A stretch of DNA of 64,000 bases, from positions 124,001 through 188,000 of the forward strand of contig CAWEXG010000005.1 of the NCBI GenBank assembly GCA_963812965.1, written 5' to 3'. Source of the DNA: DASXMT01 sp963812965 (GTDB lineage Bacteria; Actinomycetota; Acidimicrobiia; Acidimicrobiales; RAAP-2). Both the position numbers and the translations under genes were made by a program. The notes beneath the pieces were generated by a model. That model did not search any database. It had not been told where the DNA came from and saw nothing but the letters and a program-made list of their open reading frames with translations. Shown piece after piece: positions 8,738 through 18,232 of this stretch (position 1 is its first letter; every line of letters begins with the position of its first letter).

Positions 8738-10336
8738 TCACTTCATCTCCACCTGCTCAAGGTACCTCTCGTCCCAGTGCAGGAACCGTTCTTGCGGCAG
8801 GAGGAGACAGTGGGTGGGCTCGAGCGCGGCTACGAACGACCGCTCGTGGCTGACCACGACCACCGTTCCTTCCCAGGCGCTGAGCATCCGCCCTACCGCT
8901 TCGATGGACGATGGATCGAGGTTGTTGGTCGGCTCGTCGAGGAGCAGCACGTTGGCCTCACCGGCGGCCAGCATGGCCAGACCCAGCTTGGCCCGCTCCC
9001 CACCGGACAGTGTTCCGGGCATCTGATGGGCGGCCTTCCCGGCAATGCCGAACGAACCCAGTAGCGCCCGTCGTTCGGTCTCCGTCGTGAGCACCGACTC
9101 GTCGAGGTTCTCTAACACGGTGACGTCCAGGTTCACCTGCTCGTGCTCCTGGGCGAAGTAGCCGAGTGCCACGTTGACCCCCAGCGTCACTTCACCGTCC
9201 GAGGGTTTCTGTACGCCAGCTAAGCAGCGAAGCAAGCTCGACTTGCCGGCGCCGTTGCGGCCCACGATGACGATGCGGTCGCCACGGCGGGCATGGAGCT
9301 CGACGTTGGACAGGACGGTGGTCCTGCCGTAGCGCACCGCCAGCTCGTGTGTGTGCAGTGCCACCTCTCCGGACCGCTTGGGCGTGGGCAAGCGGAAGTT
9401 GCTCCGTCGCTCCCGCTTGTGCACTTCGGTCCTCGAGGACTCGAGCCGCTCGACTCGCTTGTCGATCGACTTGGCGATGCGGGCGCGCCGGTTGGTGCTG
9501 CCCCGCATGGAGTCGGCCAACGTCGATAGGCGCTTGATCTCCCGACCCTCGAGCTGGGCAGCACGTTCCCGTTGGCTGAGGTCTGCCTCCAGCTGGGTGA
9601 GGTAGCTGGAGTAGGTGCCTTTGAACTCGTGCAGGCGACTGTTGGAGAGATGCAGCACCTTGTCGATCGATCGGTCGAGCAGCTTCAGGTCGTGGCTGAC
9701 CACCAGGATGGCGCCGTTGAACTTCTGGAGCTCGTCCATCAGCCACGTCTTGGCCGGGAGGTCGAGGTGGTTGGTGGGCTCGTCGAGGATCATGATGTCC
9801 GGCGCCTGGAACAAGATGCGGATGAGGTCGACCCGACGTCGTTGGCCTCCGGACAGCCCTTCGATGTCCTCGAGGAGCAACTCCTGGTGCAGGCCGAGGC
9901 CATCGGCCAGACGGGCCATGATCGCCTCTGCTTCGTAGCCGCCGTTCTCCCGGAACTGCTCCTCGAGATCGGAGAAGAGCTCGATGTTCTCGGCGCTGGG
10001 ATCCTTGGCCATCTGGGTACGAGCTTTCCCCAGGGCGTCGTCGAGCACGTCGAGACCTCGGGCCGACAGGACGTGGGAGAAGCCGTGCGGGTCGAGGCCG
10101 AGACCGTGGAGAACGGGCGTCTGAGGCAGGTAGCCGTAGGTGCCCCGGATGCGGACGCTGCCAGTGGACCTGACGTTGCGGCCCGGCTCCTCGATGACGA
10201 CCGAGATGAACGTGGACTTGCCCGTCCCGTTCCGCCCGACCAGGCCCACCTTCTCGCCGGCGCCCACCACGAACGAGGCGTCACGGAGGAGCGTCCTGTC
10301 GCCGATCTCGACGGTGAGGGAGGACCCGACGATCAC
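8738..10336 (-). CDS. ABC-F family ATPase
   Basis: Two ABC domains in one 532-residue chain without membrane segments. Domain 1 has Walker A GRNGTGKST (34-42), signature LSGGQRRR and Walker B IMILDEPTNHLDL; domain 2 has GRNGAGKSS, LSGGERAK and VLLLDEPTNNLD. A charged linker (around residues 230-310, rich in Arg/Glu) separates them, as in ribosome-associated ABC-F proteins that enter the tRNA exit site. The subtype (EttA, Uup, YheS, resistance type) cannot be set by eye. It directly follows dusB on the same strand (2 bp between), forming a maf-dusB-abcF operon. Confidence 0.9.
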   Translation of the reverse strand: MIVGSSLTVEIGDRTLLRDASFVVGAGEKVGLVGRNGTGKSTFISVVIEEPGRNVRSTGSVRIRGTYGYLPQTPVLHGLGLDPHGFSHVLSARGLDVLDDALGKARTQMAKDPSAENIELFSDLEEQFRENGGYEAEAIMARLADGLGLHQELLLEDIEGLSGGQRRRVDLIRILFQAPDIMILDEPTNHLDLPAKTWLMDELQKFNGAILVVSHDLKLLDRSIDKVLHLSNSRLHEFKGTYSSYLTQLEADLSQRERAAQLEGREIKRLSTLADSMRGSTNRRARIAKSIDKRVERLESSRTEVHKRERRSNFRLPTPKRSGEVALHTHELAVRYGRTTVLSNVELHARRGDRIVIVGRNGAGKSSLLRCLAGVQKPSDGEVTLGVNVALGYFAQEHEQVNLDVTVLENLDESVLTTETERRALLGSFGIAGKAAHQMPGTLSGGERAKLGLAMLAAGEANVLLLDEPTNNLDPSSIEAVGRMLSAWEGTVVVVSHERSFVAALEPTHCLLLPQERFLHWDERYLEQVEMK

Positions 10337-10338
10337 GC

Positions 10339-11520
10339 TCAGCCCCCCGATACCAGCTCGTCGCCACCGGTCGGTGGGGTGGGGTCGTCCACTGAGGTGA
10401 GCCAGCCGTTCGGGACGGCCACTGGCCTCGGCCCGTTGGTGTGGCCCCGGGCCATCCGCAGCGCCTCGACCGGGAACGGTTGGTCCTGGTCGAGGTGGGC
10501 CAACGAGCTCTTCAGGGCTGCGAACGAGTCGAGTTGGGCCAACTCCTGGCGTACGTGGCCCCCCACCGGGAACCCCGTCAGGTACCAGGAGACGTGCTTA
10601 CGGAATTGGCGAATCCCATGATCCTCACCGAAGACCTCGCACAGCAGCGTGGCGTGGACAGCCATGACGTCAGCCACCTGGCCCAGCGTTGGCGGGGTCT
10701 GCGCCGGCCGACCGGCGAAGGCATCGGCCAGATCGCGGAAGAGCCACGGCCGCCCGAGGCATCCCCGGCCGATGACCACGCCGTCGCATCCGGTCGACGC
10801 CATCATGGCCAGCGCGTCGTGGGCCTCCCAGATGTCGCCGTTGCCCAGCACGGGAACGGTCCGTACCGCCTGTTTCAGCTCGGCGATGGCAGCCCACCGG
10901 GCGGAGCCCGAGTAGAGCTGCTCGGCCGTCCGGGCATGGAGCGCCACCGCTGCAGCCCCCTCGTCCTCGGCGATCTGTCCCGATTCGAGGAACGTGTGGT
11001 GGGTGTCGTCGAGCCCGATGCGCAGCTTCACCGTGACCGGCACCGGTCCGGCTGCATCCACCGCCCCCCGGACGATGGCTCGGAGCAGCTTCCGGTGGAC
11101 GGGGAGGGCGGCCCCGCCCCCCTTCCGGGTCACCTTGGCGGCTGGGCACCCGAAGTTGAGATCGATGTGGTCGACGCCGATCTCGTCCACCAGGCGTCGC
11201 ACGGCATCACGCACGACCGCCGGGTCGACCCCGTAGAGCTGCACGCTGCGGTTCGGCTCGTCGTCGGCGAACGACGCCATGTCGAGCGTCTTCGCGTTGC
11301 CTTCCACCAACGCCCGGGCCGTCACCATCTCGCTGACGTACAGGCCGGCGCCGTAGGAGCGGCACAGGCGGCGGAAGGCGCGGTTGGTCACGCCGGCCAT
11401 CGGGGCCAGTACCACCGGTGGGCTGACCTGGAGCGGGCCGATGGCCAGGTCGGCGATGGGCGGCGCAGCGGGAGCGGCCGTCGTCATGGCCGTGGTCGGC
11501 GCAGTAGCCGTGGGTCCCAT
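10339..11520 (-). CDS. dusB: tRNA-dihydrouridine synthase
   Basis: This FMN-dependent enzyme reduces uridine in tRNA D-loops. Motifs are VLAPMAGVTNRAFRRLC, SEMVTARAL, QLYG, DHIDLNFGCPAAKVTRKGGGAAL (with the catalytic cysteine of the FGCP motif), VTVKLRIG, ALHARTAEQLYSG, VPVLGNGDI and CDGVVIGRGCLGRPWLF. At 393 residues it is slightly long because of an Ala/Thr-rich N-terminus. The ATG at 11520 shares its A with the TGA of maf (TGATG), so translation is coupled. DusB is preferred over other Dus types from the order of motifs. Confidence 0.9.
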   Translation of the reverse strand: MGPTATAPTTAMTTAAPAAPPIADLAIGPLQVSPPVVLAPMAGVTNRAFRRLCRSYGAGLYVSEMVTARALVEGNAKTLDMASFADDEPNRSVQLYGVDPAVVRDAVRRLVDEIGVDHIDLNFGCPAAKVTRKGGGAALPVHRKLLRAIVRGAVDAAGPVPVTVKLRIGLDDTHHTFLESGQIAEDEGAAAVALHARTAEQLYSGSARWAAIAELKQAVRTVPVLGNGDIWEAHDALAMMASTGCDGVVIGRGCLGRPWLFRDLADAFAGRPAQTPPTLGQVADVMAVHATLLCEVFGEDHGIRQFRKHVSWYLTGFPVGGHVRQELAQLDSFAALKSSLAHLDQDQPFPVEALRMARGHTNGPRPVAVPNGWLTSVDDPTPPTGGDELVSGG

Positions 11521-12113
11521 CACGCCCACAGCTCGGTGATCTCGACGCCCAACTGGGCGAGCAGGACGCGCACGGTGGGAAGGGACAGCCCGATGACGTT
11601 TCCCGGATCGCCGTCGACGCCATCGACGAACGGAGCCGAACGGCCGTCCAAGGTGAAGGCCCCGGCTACGGCCAGTGGCTCCCCGGTGGCGATGTACGCC
11701 TCGAGCTCTGCATCCGTTGTCCGGCTGAACCGAACGGTGGTGGATGTGGTGGCGGAGACCATCGTTCCAGAGGAGCCGTCGATCATGCAGTGACCGGTAT
11801 GGAGGATCCCTTGTTGTCCTCGCATACGACGCAGCCACTCCATGGCTTGTTCGGGTGACGCAGGCTTGCCGTGGGGTTCGCCCTCGAACTCGAAGACGGA
11901 GTCGCACCCGATGATCAACGCGCCACCGGCCCGAGGCGCTACGGCGGACGCCTTGCGCTGTGCCAAGGTCAGGACCAGGGAGGCCGTGTCCTCCTCCACG
12001 ACGTCGTCCTCGGGCACGTTGCTGACCATAACCGTCGGGTCGAACCCGGCCTCACGCAGCAGGCGCAGGCGTGCCGGGGACCCCGAGGCGAGAACGAGCT
12101 GGCGGGAGGACAT
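11520..12113 (-). CDS. maf: Maf-family nucleotide pyrophosphatase
   Basis: A 197-residue Maf/YhdE-type protein: LVLASGSPARLRLLREAGF at the N-terminus, later ALIIGCDSVFEFEGEPHGKP (catalytic Asp and the KP motif), MRGQQGILHTGHC and DGDPGNVIGLSLP. Maf proteins hydrolyse dTTP/UTP or modified nucleotides to monophosphates. The usual SASPRR triplet is SGSPAR here. ATG 12113 is the first credible start. First gene of a compact maf-dusB-abcF operon. Confidence 0.88.
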   Translation of the reverse strand: MSSRQLVLASGSPARLRLLREAGFDPTVMVSNVPEDDVVEEDTASLVLTLAQRKASAVAPRAGGALIIGCDSVFEFEGEPHGKPASPEQAMEWLRRMRGQQGILHTGHCMIDGSSGTMVSATTSTTVRFSRTTDAELEAYIATGEPLAVAGAFTLDGRSAPFVDGVDGDPGNVIGLSLPTVRVLLAQLGVEITELWA

Positions 12114-12218
12114 GGCATCACAGTGTGCCAGCTGCGGCGCGTTCCTCCTGCAAGGGCGGGACAGGCGGCCCCTACTGCCGTGTTCACCCTGGGGCGGCGA
12201 ATGCGCGAACCTGTGCCC

Positions 12219-12500
12219 ATGACAGAGATGGGAACGACCCTTTCGCCCGCCATGGTCGATCCGGCTCTCACCGGCGACCACGAGCGCATGAGCCATATCG
12301 TGCTGGAGGGCTATAAGCCGGAGGAAGGGGAGTTCGTGTCGACCGGACCCTCGGTGGTGGAGGGGATGGTCAACGGGACGGCGGTCCGGGCCCTGTGCGG
12401 CAAGGTCTGGGTGCCGGGCCGAGATCCCAAGCGCTATGCAGTCTGTCCCACCTGCAAGGAGATCGCCGCAGGCCAGGGCTGGAAGATGCCGGCCGGCTGA
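12219..12500 (+). CDS. DUF3039 domain protein
   Basis: A 93-residue soluble actinobacterial protein of unknown role. The core GEFVSTGPSVVEG, VRALCGKVWVPGRDP and YAVCPTCKEI suggests a zinc ribbon built from one early cysteine and a CPTC pair. I start at ATG 12219; ATG 12201 and 12228 are in frame. It is followed after three bases by the deaminase gene, so the two are likely cotranscribed. Confidence 0.8.
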   Translation: MTEMGTTLSPAMVDPALTGDHERMSHIVLEGYKPEEGEFVSTGPSVVEGMVNGTAVRALCGKVWVPGRDPKRYAVCPTCKEIAAGQGWKMPAG

Positions 12501-12503
12501 CCG

Positions 12504-13589
12504 ATGGCCCGGATAGCAACCAGGACGACCGGCCAGGCACCGTCCCCGGTCGCCGACCCGACTGTCGGGGACGACCTCCTCGGCCAGCTGGCGTGGGCGC
12601 TCCCCAAAGCCGAGCTCCATCTGCACATCGAGGGGACGCTCGAGCCCGAGCTCTTCATGCGCCTGGCCGAAGGGCACGGGATCGACGTGTCCTACGCCGA
12701 CGTGGACGCGGTCCGGAGCGCGTATGTGTTCGAGGACCTGCAGTCGTTCCTCGACCTCTACTACGCGGGATGTGACGTTCTCCTCACCGAGGAGGACTTC
12801 TATCAACTGACCCGGGCTTACGTGGAGCGTGCGGTGGCCCAAGGCGTGCGTCATGCCGAGGTGTTCTTCGACCCCCAGACCCATACGCAGCGTTCCGTCC
12901 CGCTCGAGGTGGTGGTGGGTGGGATCCGCCGGGCCTTGCTCGAGGCGGAGGAGATGTTCCAGATGACTTCCTTGCTCATTCCGTGCTTCCTCCGGCACCT
13001 CAGCGCCGAGTCGGCCATGGACACGCTGGACGAGCTGCTCCCTTTCGGCGATGCGTTCGTGGCTGTCGGCCTCGACTCGGGTGAACAGGGCAATCCACCG
13101 TCGAAGTTCGCCGACGTGTTCGCTCGAGCCCGGGCCGAAGGGTTCCTCACCGTGGCCCATGCAGGGGAGGAGGGACCGGCTGCCTACATCCGGGAAGCGC
13201 TCGATCTGCTCCAGGTGCGTCGGATCGACCACGGCGTCCGCTGCACGGAAGACGCCGAGCTGGTGGCACGGTTGGCTGCCGAACAGGTGCCGCTCACCGT
13301 GTGCCCGCTGTCCAACGTGAAGCTCCGGGTCTTCGACCGTCTCGAAGACCACAATCTCGGTGAGCTGCTCGACCACGGGCTGCTGGTCACCGTCAACTCG
13401 GACGACCCCGCCTACTTCGGTGGCTACGTGGCCGACAACCTGGCCGCCACTGCCCAAGCGCTGCACCTCTCGGCCAACCAGCTGGTGGAGTTGGCGACCA
13501 ACTCGTTCCGGGCGTCGTTCCTACCTGTCGCCGCACGGCAAGACCACATCGACGAGGTGGTCCGTGTGGCGAGTGCTTTGCTCATCTGA
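12504..13589 (+). CDS. Adenine/adenosine deaminase (metallo-hydrolase)
   Basis: The 361-residue protein has the deaminase metal motif AELHLHIEGTLEPE (His39, His41), VFFDPQTHTQ, the LTVAHAGEEGP motif (His plus catalytic Glu), RIDHGVRC and VNSDDPAYFGG. The FFDPQTHT and PLTVCPLSNVKL patterns favour the adenine deaminase branch over true adenosine deaminase; E. coli-type Add has different sequence at these places. It would release ammonia from adenine (or adenosine), feeding purine salvage. Spaced three bases from the DUF3039 gene. Confidence 0.85.
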   Translation: MARIATRTTGQAPSPVADPTVGDDLLGQLAWALPKAELHLHIEGTLEPELFMRLAEGHGIDVSYADVDAVRSAYVFEDLQSFLDLYYAGCDVLLTEEDFYQLTRAYVERAVAQGVRHAEVFFDPQTHTQRSVPLEVVVGGIRRALLEAEEMFQMTSLLIPCFLRHLSAESAMDTLDELLPFGDAFVAVGLDSGEQGNPPSKFADVFARARAEGFLTVAHAGEEGPAAYIREALDLLQVRRIDHGVRCTEDAELVARLAAEQVPLTVCPLSNVKLRVFDRLEDHNLGELLDHGLLVTVNSDDPAYFGGYVADNLAATAQALHLSANQLVELATNSFRASFLPVAARQDHIDEVVRVASALLI

Positions 13590-13603
13590 GCCCCTGACCG
13601 AGC

Positions 13604-13619
13604 GGCAGCGAGCGCTGCC
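13604..13619 (+). terminator. Hairpin after the deaminase gene
   Basis: GGCAGC-GAGC-GCTGCC fifteen bases after the deaminase stop. It has no T-tract, as is usual in actinobacteria, so the terminator call is tentative. Just beyond, the sequence tctttgggtagag occurs twice (13648 and 13666 region), the first copy also able to fold with ctctc before it. Confidence 0.4.
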
Positions 13620-13707
13620 AGGCGGCGCGGTTCCCGGTTCTCTCTTCTTTGGGTAGAGAGGGCCAGTCTTTGGGTAGAGGGGATCAGCTCCGAGGTGAGT
13701 CGGCTCC

Positions 13708-13899
13708 TCAGGGACGGTTGGAATCCTCTGTGACCTCGCCGTGGTCGCGACAGCGGGCTCGGTAGCCGCCAGGTGTCACCGTCACCGTCAGGCGCCGGCC
13801 GCAGGTGGGGCAGAAGCGCGGTGGGTCGAGCTCACGCCCGCAACCAGCGCACTCGGCGGTCGGTGACCCGCAGCTGGTGCAGTGCAGAGCGGACGTCAT
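13708..13899 (-). CDS. bsaP: Biotin synthase auxiliary protein (BsaP-like)
   Basis: A 63-residue protein with eight cysteines: CTSCGSPTAECAGCGREL, PPRFCPTCGRRL and ARCRDHGE. The RFCPxCGRR...VTPxG..ARCxxHGE pattern matches the short cysteine-rich protein encoded beside bioB in mycobacteria and recently described as BsaP, needed for turnover of class I biotin synthase. It follows bioB on the same strand after 79 bp. The alternative is a plain zinc-ribbon protein, but location and motif both favour BsaP. ATG 13899 is the only ATG/GTG start that keeps the motif. Confidence 0.78.
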   Translation of the reverse strand: MTSALHCTSCGSPTAECAGCGRELDPPRFCPTCGRRLTVTVTPGGYRARCRDHGEVTEDSNRP

Positions 13900-13978
13900 C
13901 GGCAGCTGACTGGGTGACTGCGTGGATGACCAGGCGGGGGTGCGGACAGCGATGCGGGTGGTCTGGTGGTCCCGGCGC

Positions 13979-15193
13979 TCACAGCACGCCGGTGAGCGCC
14001 CCGACCGGCATGCGGAGATCGTCGAGCATCTGGAGATCGTCGTCCGCAGACCGGCCCAGCGTGGTCAGGTAGTTGCCCACGATCAGGGCGTTGATGCCCG
14101 ATGTGAGGCCCATGGCCTGTAGGTCGCGCAGTGTGACCTCCCGACCGCCGGCGTACCGGAGGATGACGCCGGGGAGCCCCAGGCGGAACAACGCGATCCA
14201 TCGGATGGCCTCCCACGCACCCACCGGATGGCGGTCACCGAGGGGGGTGCCGGGGCGGGGGTTGAGGAAGTTGAGCGGTACCTCGGTCGGATCGAGCTGC
14301 TGCAGCTGAACCAGTAGCTCGATCCGCTGGTCGTCGCTCTCGCCCATGCCGATGAGCGCACCGCAGCACAGCTCCATGCCGTGGTTGCGGACCAGCTGGC
14401 AGGTGTCCTGGCGCTCCTCCCACGTATGTGAGGTGACCACGTTTGGGAAGTAGGACTTCGACGTCTCCAGGTTGTGGTTGTAGCGGTGGACGCCGCCGTC
14501 GGCCAGCCGGCGCGCTTGGTCGTCCGTGAGGAGCCCGGCGCTGACGGCCACGTTGAGGCCGGTCTCTTCCCGCACCAAGGGCACCAGCTCCAGGATGCGC
14601 TGGAGCGTTCGCTCGTCAGGGCCTCGTACGGCCAGCACGATGCAGAACTCGGATGCCCCGGCGTCCTTGGTCTCCCGTGCGGCCTGGAGCACCTCGTCGG
14701 CGTCGAGGAACGGCGTCGCCTTCACCGGTGTCTCGAACCGGGACGACTGCGAGCAGAAGTGACAGTCCTCGGGACAGCCGCCGGTCTTGGCCGACAGGAT
14801 GCCCTCCACTTCGACCTCCGGCCCGCACCAGGCCAGGCGGACCTGGTGGGCGAGGGCAGCCAGCGAGGTGACCCACTGATCGGGTAGCTCCGCCAGCTCG
14901 CCGAGCTCGTCGGCGGACAGCAGCCGGCGCTCGTCCAGGAGGGCCGACTCTGCTGTGGCCAGCCGCCTTCTGACTTCGGCTGGGTCGAGGGGGGGTCGGT
15001 CGGTCGGCTCCGTGTCGGTCGAGCTGGTGCTGGTCGAGCTGGTGTCGGTCGGCTCCGTGTCGGTCGAGCTGGTGCTGGTCGAGCTGGTGTCGGTCGGCTC
15101 CGTGTCGGTCGGCTCCGTGTCGGTCGACCGTCGGTTGGGCGTACCAAGGGTGACGGTGGTACGCGTAGGGGTAGCAGAGGCTTCACCGAGCAT
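13979..15193 (-). CDS. bioB: Biotin synthase
   Basis: Radical SAM enzyme inserting sulfur into dethiobiotin. The CxxxCxxC motif is CPEDCHFC with cysteines at 140, 144 and 147, followed by SRFETPVK, then YNHNLETSKSYF, TWEERQDTC, CCGALIGMGE, NFLNPRPGTPLGD and RYAGGREVTLRD. Normal BioB starts about 75 residues later; here the first 65 residues are Thr/Ser/Asp/Glu/Pro-rich and come from a 15/45-bp tandem array. The start ATG 15193 is not certain; a later internal start would remove the tail. The adjacent bsaP-like gene supports a class I, BsaP-dependent enzyme. The other biotin genes are at 1.3-4.6 kb. Confidence 0.92.
   Translation of the reverse strand: MLGEASATPTRTTVTLGTPNRRSTDTEPTDTEPTDTSSTSTSSTDTEPTDTSSTSTSSTDTEPTDRPPLDPAEVRRRLATAESALLDERRLLSADELGELAELPDQWVTSLAALAHQVRLAWCGPEVEVEGILSAKTGGCPEDCHFCSQSSRFETPVKATPFLDADEVLQAARETKDAGASEFCIVLAVRGPDERTLQRILELVPLVREETGLNVAVSAGLLTDDQARRLADGGVHRYNHNLETSKSYFPNVVTSHTWEERQDTCQLVRNHGMELCCGALIGMGESDDQRIELLVQLQQLDPTEVPLNFLNPRPGTPLGDRHPVGAWEAIRWIALFRLGLPGVILRYAGGREVTLRDLQAMGLTSGINALIVGNYLTTLGRSADDDLQMLDDLRMPVGALTGVL
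15001..15120. repeat. 15/45-bp array in the 5' end of bioB
   Basis: A 45-bp unit (three related 15-mers) occurs twice from 15001 to 15090, followed by two more 15-mers cggtcggctccgtgt to 15120. All units keep the reading frame and encode (reverse strand) repeats of TDTEP and TDTSSTSTSS in the BioB N-terminus. Confidence 0.9.
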
Positions 15194-15261
15194 GGGATTA
15201 CGGTAGCGGTCGGCATGACGGTGACGGAAACCGAACCGCCACATGACCAAGGGAGGCGCAC

Positions 15262-16561
15262 GTGGCCTGGGATTTCTCCACTGAGCCGGAGTTCGAGGCG
15301 AAGCTGGCGTGGATGCGTCAGTTCGTGCGTGACGAGATCATCCCCCTGGAGACCCTCGACCTCTCTCACGACACCATGGTCGAGGCGGTCCGCCCCCTCC
15401 AAGCAGAGGTGAAGCGGCGCGGGCTGTGGGCCTCTCACCTTCCTCCTGAACTGGGAGGAGGAGGGTTCGGCCAGGTGAAGCTGGGCCTCATGCACGAGAT
15501 CCTGGGCCAGACCCCCTACGCACCCTGGGTCTTCGGCAACAACGCCCCCGATTCGGGCAACGCCGAGCTGCTGGCCTTGGGTATCGAGTCATCGGGCCGG
15601 GAGGAGCAGCGGGAACGGTGGCTGCTCCCACTGCTCGACGGGCAGCTTCGCAGCGCGTTCTCCATGACCGAGCCCGGGGCCGGGGCCGACCCCACCCTGA
15701 TTGCGACCCGGGCCGTGCGCGATGGAGACGAGTGGGTCATCGATGGCCATAAGTGGTTCACCTCCAACGGCTCCATCGCCGACTTCCTCATCGTGATGGC
15801 GGTGACCAATCCGGACGTCCATCCCTATCAGGGTTGTTCGATGATCATCGTGCCGGCGGGTACGCCCGGTGTCGACATCGTGCGGGACGTGGCCACCATG
15901 GAGGACCCGATCGAGCACTTCGGCAGGTTCGGCGGTCACGCCGAGATCGTCTACCGGGAGGTCCGGGTTCCCTACGAAAACCTCATCGGGAAGGAAGGCG
16001 AGGGGTTCGCTCTTGGCCCAGAAGCGCCTGGGACCGGGCCGGATCCATCACTGCATGCGGTGGTTGGGCCAGTCGAAGCGGGCGTTCGACATGCTGTGCG
16101 AACGTGCTGTCTCCCGCTATACCCACCACTCCACCTTGGCGGAGAAGCAGACGGTCCAGAACTGGGTGGCCGACTCGATGGCGGAGATGACGGCGGCACG
16201 CCTGATGACGCTGTACGCGGCGTGGAAGATGGACCGGGACGGTCCAGCCGCAGCCCGAGTCGAGATCGCCATGATCAAGTACTACGGCGCCAGCGTGCTC
16301 TACAACGTCATCGATCGCGCCCTGCAGGTGCACGGATCGTTGGGGTTCTCGACCGACCTGCCCCTTGAGTCGATGTACCGCAACGCTCGTGCCGCCCGGA
16401 TCTACGACGGGCCCGACGAGGTCCACAAGGTGACCGTGGCCCGCCAGGTGCTCAAGGGCTACACCCCGGTCGATGTCCCCACCGAGCACGTGCCCACCCG
16501 CCGGGCCGAGGCCAAGGAGCGGTTCGCCGCTCTTCTCGATGCGGCGACGGCTGACAGCTGA
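15262..16561 (+). pseudogene. Acyl-CoA dehydrogenase, single-base frameshift
   Basis: The frame from GTG 15262 (GGGAGG seven bases upstream) encodes a typical acyl-CoA dehydrogenase: FSMTEPGAGADPT, HKWFTSNGSIADF, RVPYENLIGKEGEGFAL. At about 16013 one extra T (ctcttggcc where ctctggcc is expected) shifts the frame; the correct continuation AQKRLGPGRIHHCMRW, HGSLGFSTDLPLE and RIYDGPDEVH runs in frame +2 to a stop at 16561. Joined, the product is about 432 residues and full length, with FAD-binding and catalytic regions intact. The family oxidises acyl-CoA thioesters. Either a recent mutation or an assembly error. Confidence 0.88.
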
Positions 16562-16600
16562 TCAGTACCGAGCTGATCAGTACCGAGCTGATCAGTACCG
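16556..16600. repeat. 15-bp triplication at convergent gene ends
   Basis: AGCTGATCAGTACCG occurs three times head to tail. The first copy contains the stop codon of the acyl-CoA dehydrogenase; the last contains, on the other strand, the terminal Arg-Tyr-stop codons of ahcY. The same 16-mer gagctgatcagtaccg also occurs once at 56128. Confidence 0.9.
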
Positions 16601-18039
16601 GTACGAGTCTGGTTTAAAGGGTCCGTCGACCGAGACGCCGATGTACTCGGCCTGCTCCTCGGTCAGCGTGGTCAGCCGCACCCCCAGCGCGTCGAGGTGG
16701 AGCCGGGCCACCTTCTCGTCGAGATGCTTGGGGAGCACGTAGACCTTGTTCTCGTACTGGCCGGACTGGGTGAACAGCTCCACCTGGGCCATGGTCTGGT
16801 TGGTGAACGAGTTGGACATGACGAAGCTCGGATGTCCGGTGGCGTTGCCCAGGTTGAGCAGACGTCCCTCCGACAGGATGATCACGGCGTGGCCGTCGGG
16901 GAAGACCCACTTGTCGACCTGAGGCTTGATGTTGATCCGTTCGATCCCGTCGATCTTGGTCAGGCCGGCCATGTCGATCTCGTTGTCGAAGTGGCCGATG
17001 TTCCCCACGATGGCCTGGTGCTTCATGGCGGTCATGTCGGCGGCGGTGATGACGTCCTTATTACCGGTCGTGGTCACGAAGATGTCGGCGGTACGCACCA
17101 CGTCCTGGAGCGTGGCCACCTGGTAGCCCTCCATGGCCGCCTGGAGCGCACAGATCGGGTCGATCTCGGTGATGATGACCCGAGCCCCCTGGCCTCGGAG
17201 GGAGTCCGCACAGCCTTTGCCGACATCGCCGTAGCCGCAGACCACTGCCACCTTGCCGCCGATCAACACGTCGGTAGCCCGATTGATGCCATCGACCAGC
17301 GAGTGCCGGCAGCCGTACTTGTTGTCGAACTTCGACTTGGTCACCGCGTCGTTGACGTTGATGGCGGGGAAGAGGAGCTCGTTGTTGCGCTCCATCTCGA
17401 TCAGTCGATGGACGCCGGTGGTGGTCTCCTCGGAGACCCCCTTGATGCCGTTGGCGATGGAGGTCCACCGCTGCCCGTCCTCGGCAAGGCTTCGGGTCAG
17501 GACACCGAGGACCACGCCGAACTCCTCGGAGTCTGCGGTCGACGGGTCGGGGACGGCGCCGGCCTTTTCGAACTCGACACCCTTGTGCACCAACAGGGTG
17601 GCGTCGCCACCGTCGTCGAGGATCATGGTGGGACCGTCGCCCGGCCAGACCAGAGCCTGCTCGTGCACCACCAGTACTCTTCCAGGCTCTCGCCTTTCCA
17701 GGCGAAGACCGGCACACCCTTGGGATCGTCCACGGTGCCGTGAGGGCCGACGGCTACGGCAGCAGCAGCGTGATCCTGGGTGGAGAAGATGTTGCAGCTG
17801 GCCCAGCGCACCTCGGCGCCGAGCGCGGTCAAGGTCTCGATCAGCACGGCGGTCTGGACGGTCATGTGGAGCGAACCGGTGATCCGGGCTCCCTGGAGGG
17901 GCTTCGTCGCACCGAATTCGGAGCGCATGGCCATCAAGCCGGGCATCTCGTGCTCGGCCAGCTCGATCTCCTTGCGGCCGAACTCGGCGAGCGACAGGTC
18001 GGCGACCTTAAATGCCGGTCGGTTCTGGTCGCTGGTCAT
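16592..18039 (-). pseudogene. ahcY: Adenosylhomocysteinase, single-base frameshift
   Basis: S-adenosylhomocysteine hydrolase regenerates homocysteine and adenosine after SAM-dependent methylation. From ATG 18039 (AAGGAG upstream) the frame reads MRSEFGATKPLQGARITGSL and GAEVRWASCNIFSTQDHAAA up to EEYWWCT, then is lost at about 17663, where one C is missing (TGCACGAGCAG for TGCACCGAGCAG). The other frame continues EQALVWPGDGPTMILDDGGD, SKFDNKYGCRHS, the NAD site VVCGYGDVGKGCA and the conserved C-terminal YRY. Without the indel the protein would be complete. Since this is usually a central gene, a sequencing error is a strong alternative. Confidence 0.92.
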
Positions 18040-18232
18040 GCGGTCTCCTTGTGCTGCGCCGACCAGGTCTTGGGCAGCGGATGAACGTGTGGTGCGCCGT
18101 TTTCCCGGGACAGCAGGTCTGGTCCGAGAACAGGCGTCCGACTCGAATGTCGGCCCTTCAACGGTAGCGCACAGGTGTGAATGCCCAGCGCCGTTCGAAC
18201 AGTCTCGAACGGTGAGGAGAGGATCGATTCGA

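Noticed and set aside
11520..13466. Very long reverse frame across maf and the deaminase
   Set aside because: Only its last 198 codons (maf) are real; the rest is antisense to the deaminase and DUF3039 genes.
18040..18232. SAH riboswitch ahead of ahcY
   Set aside because: AACGGCGC-like and CGCTGCC strings occur, but not in the order or pairing of the known SAH riboswitch.
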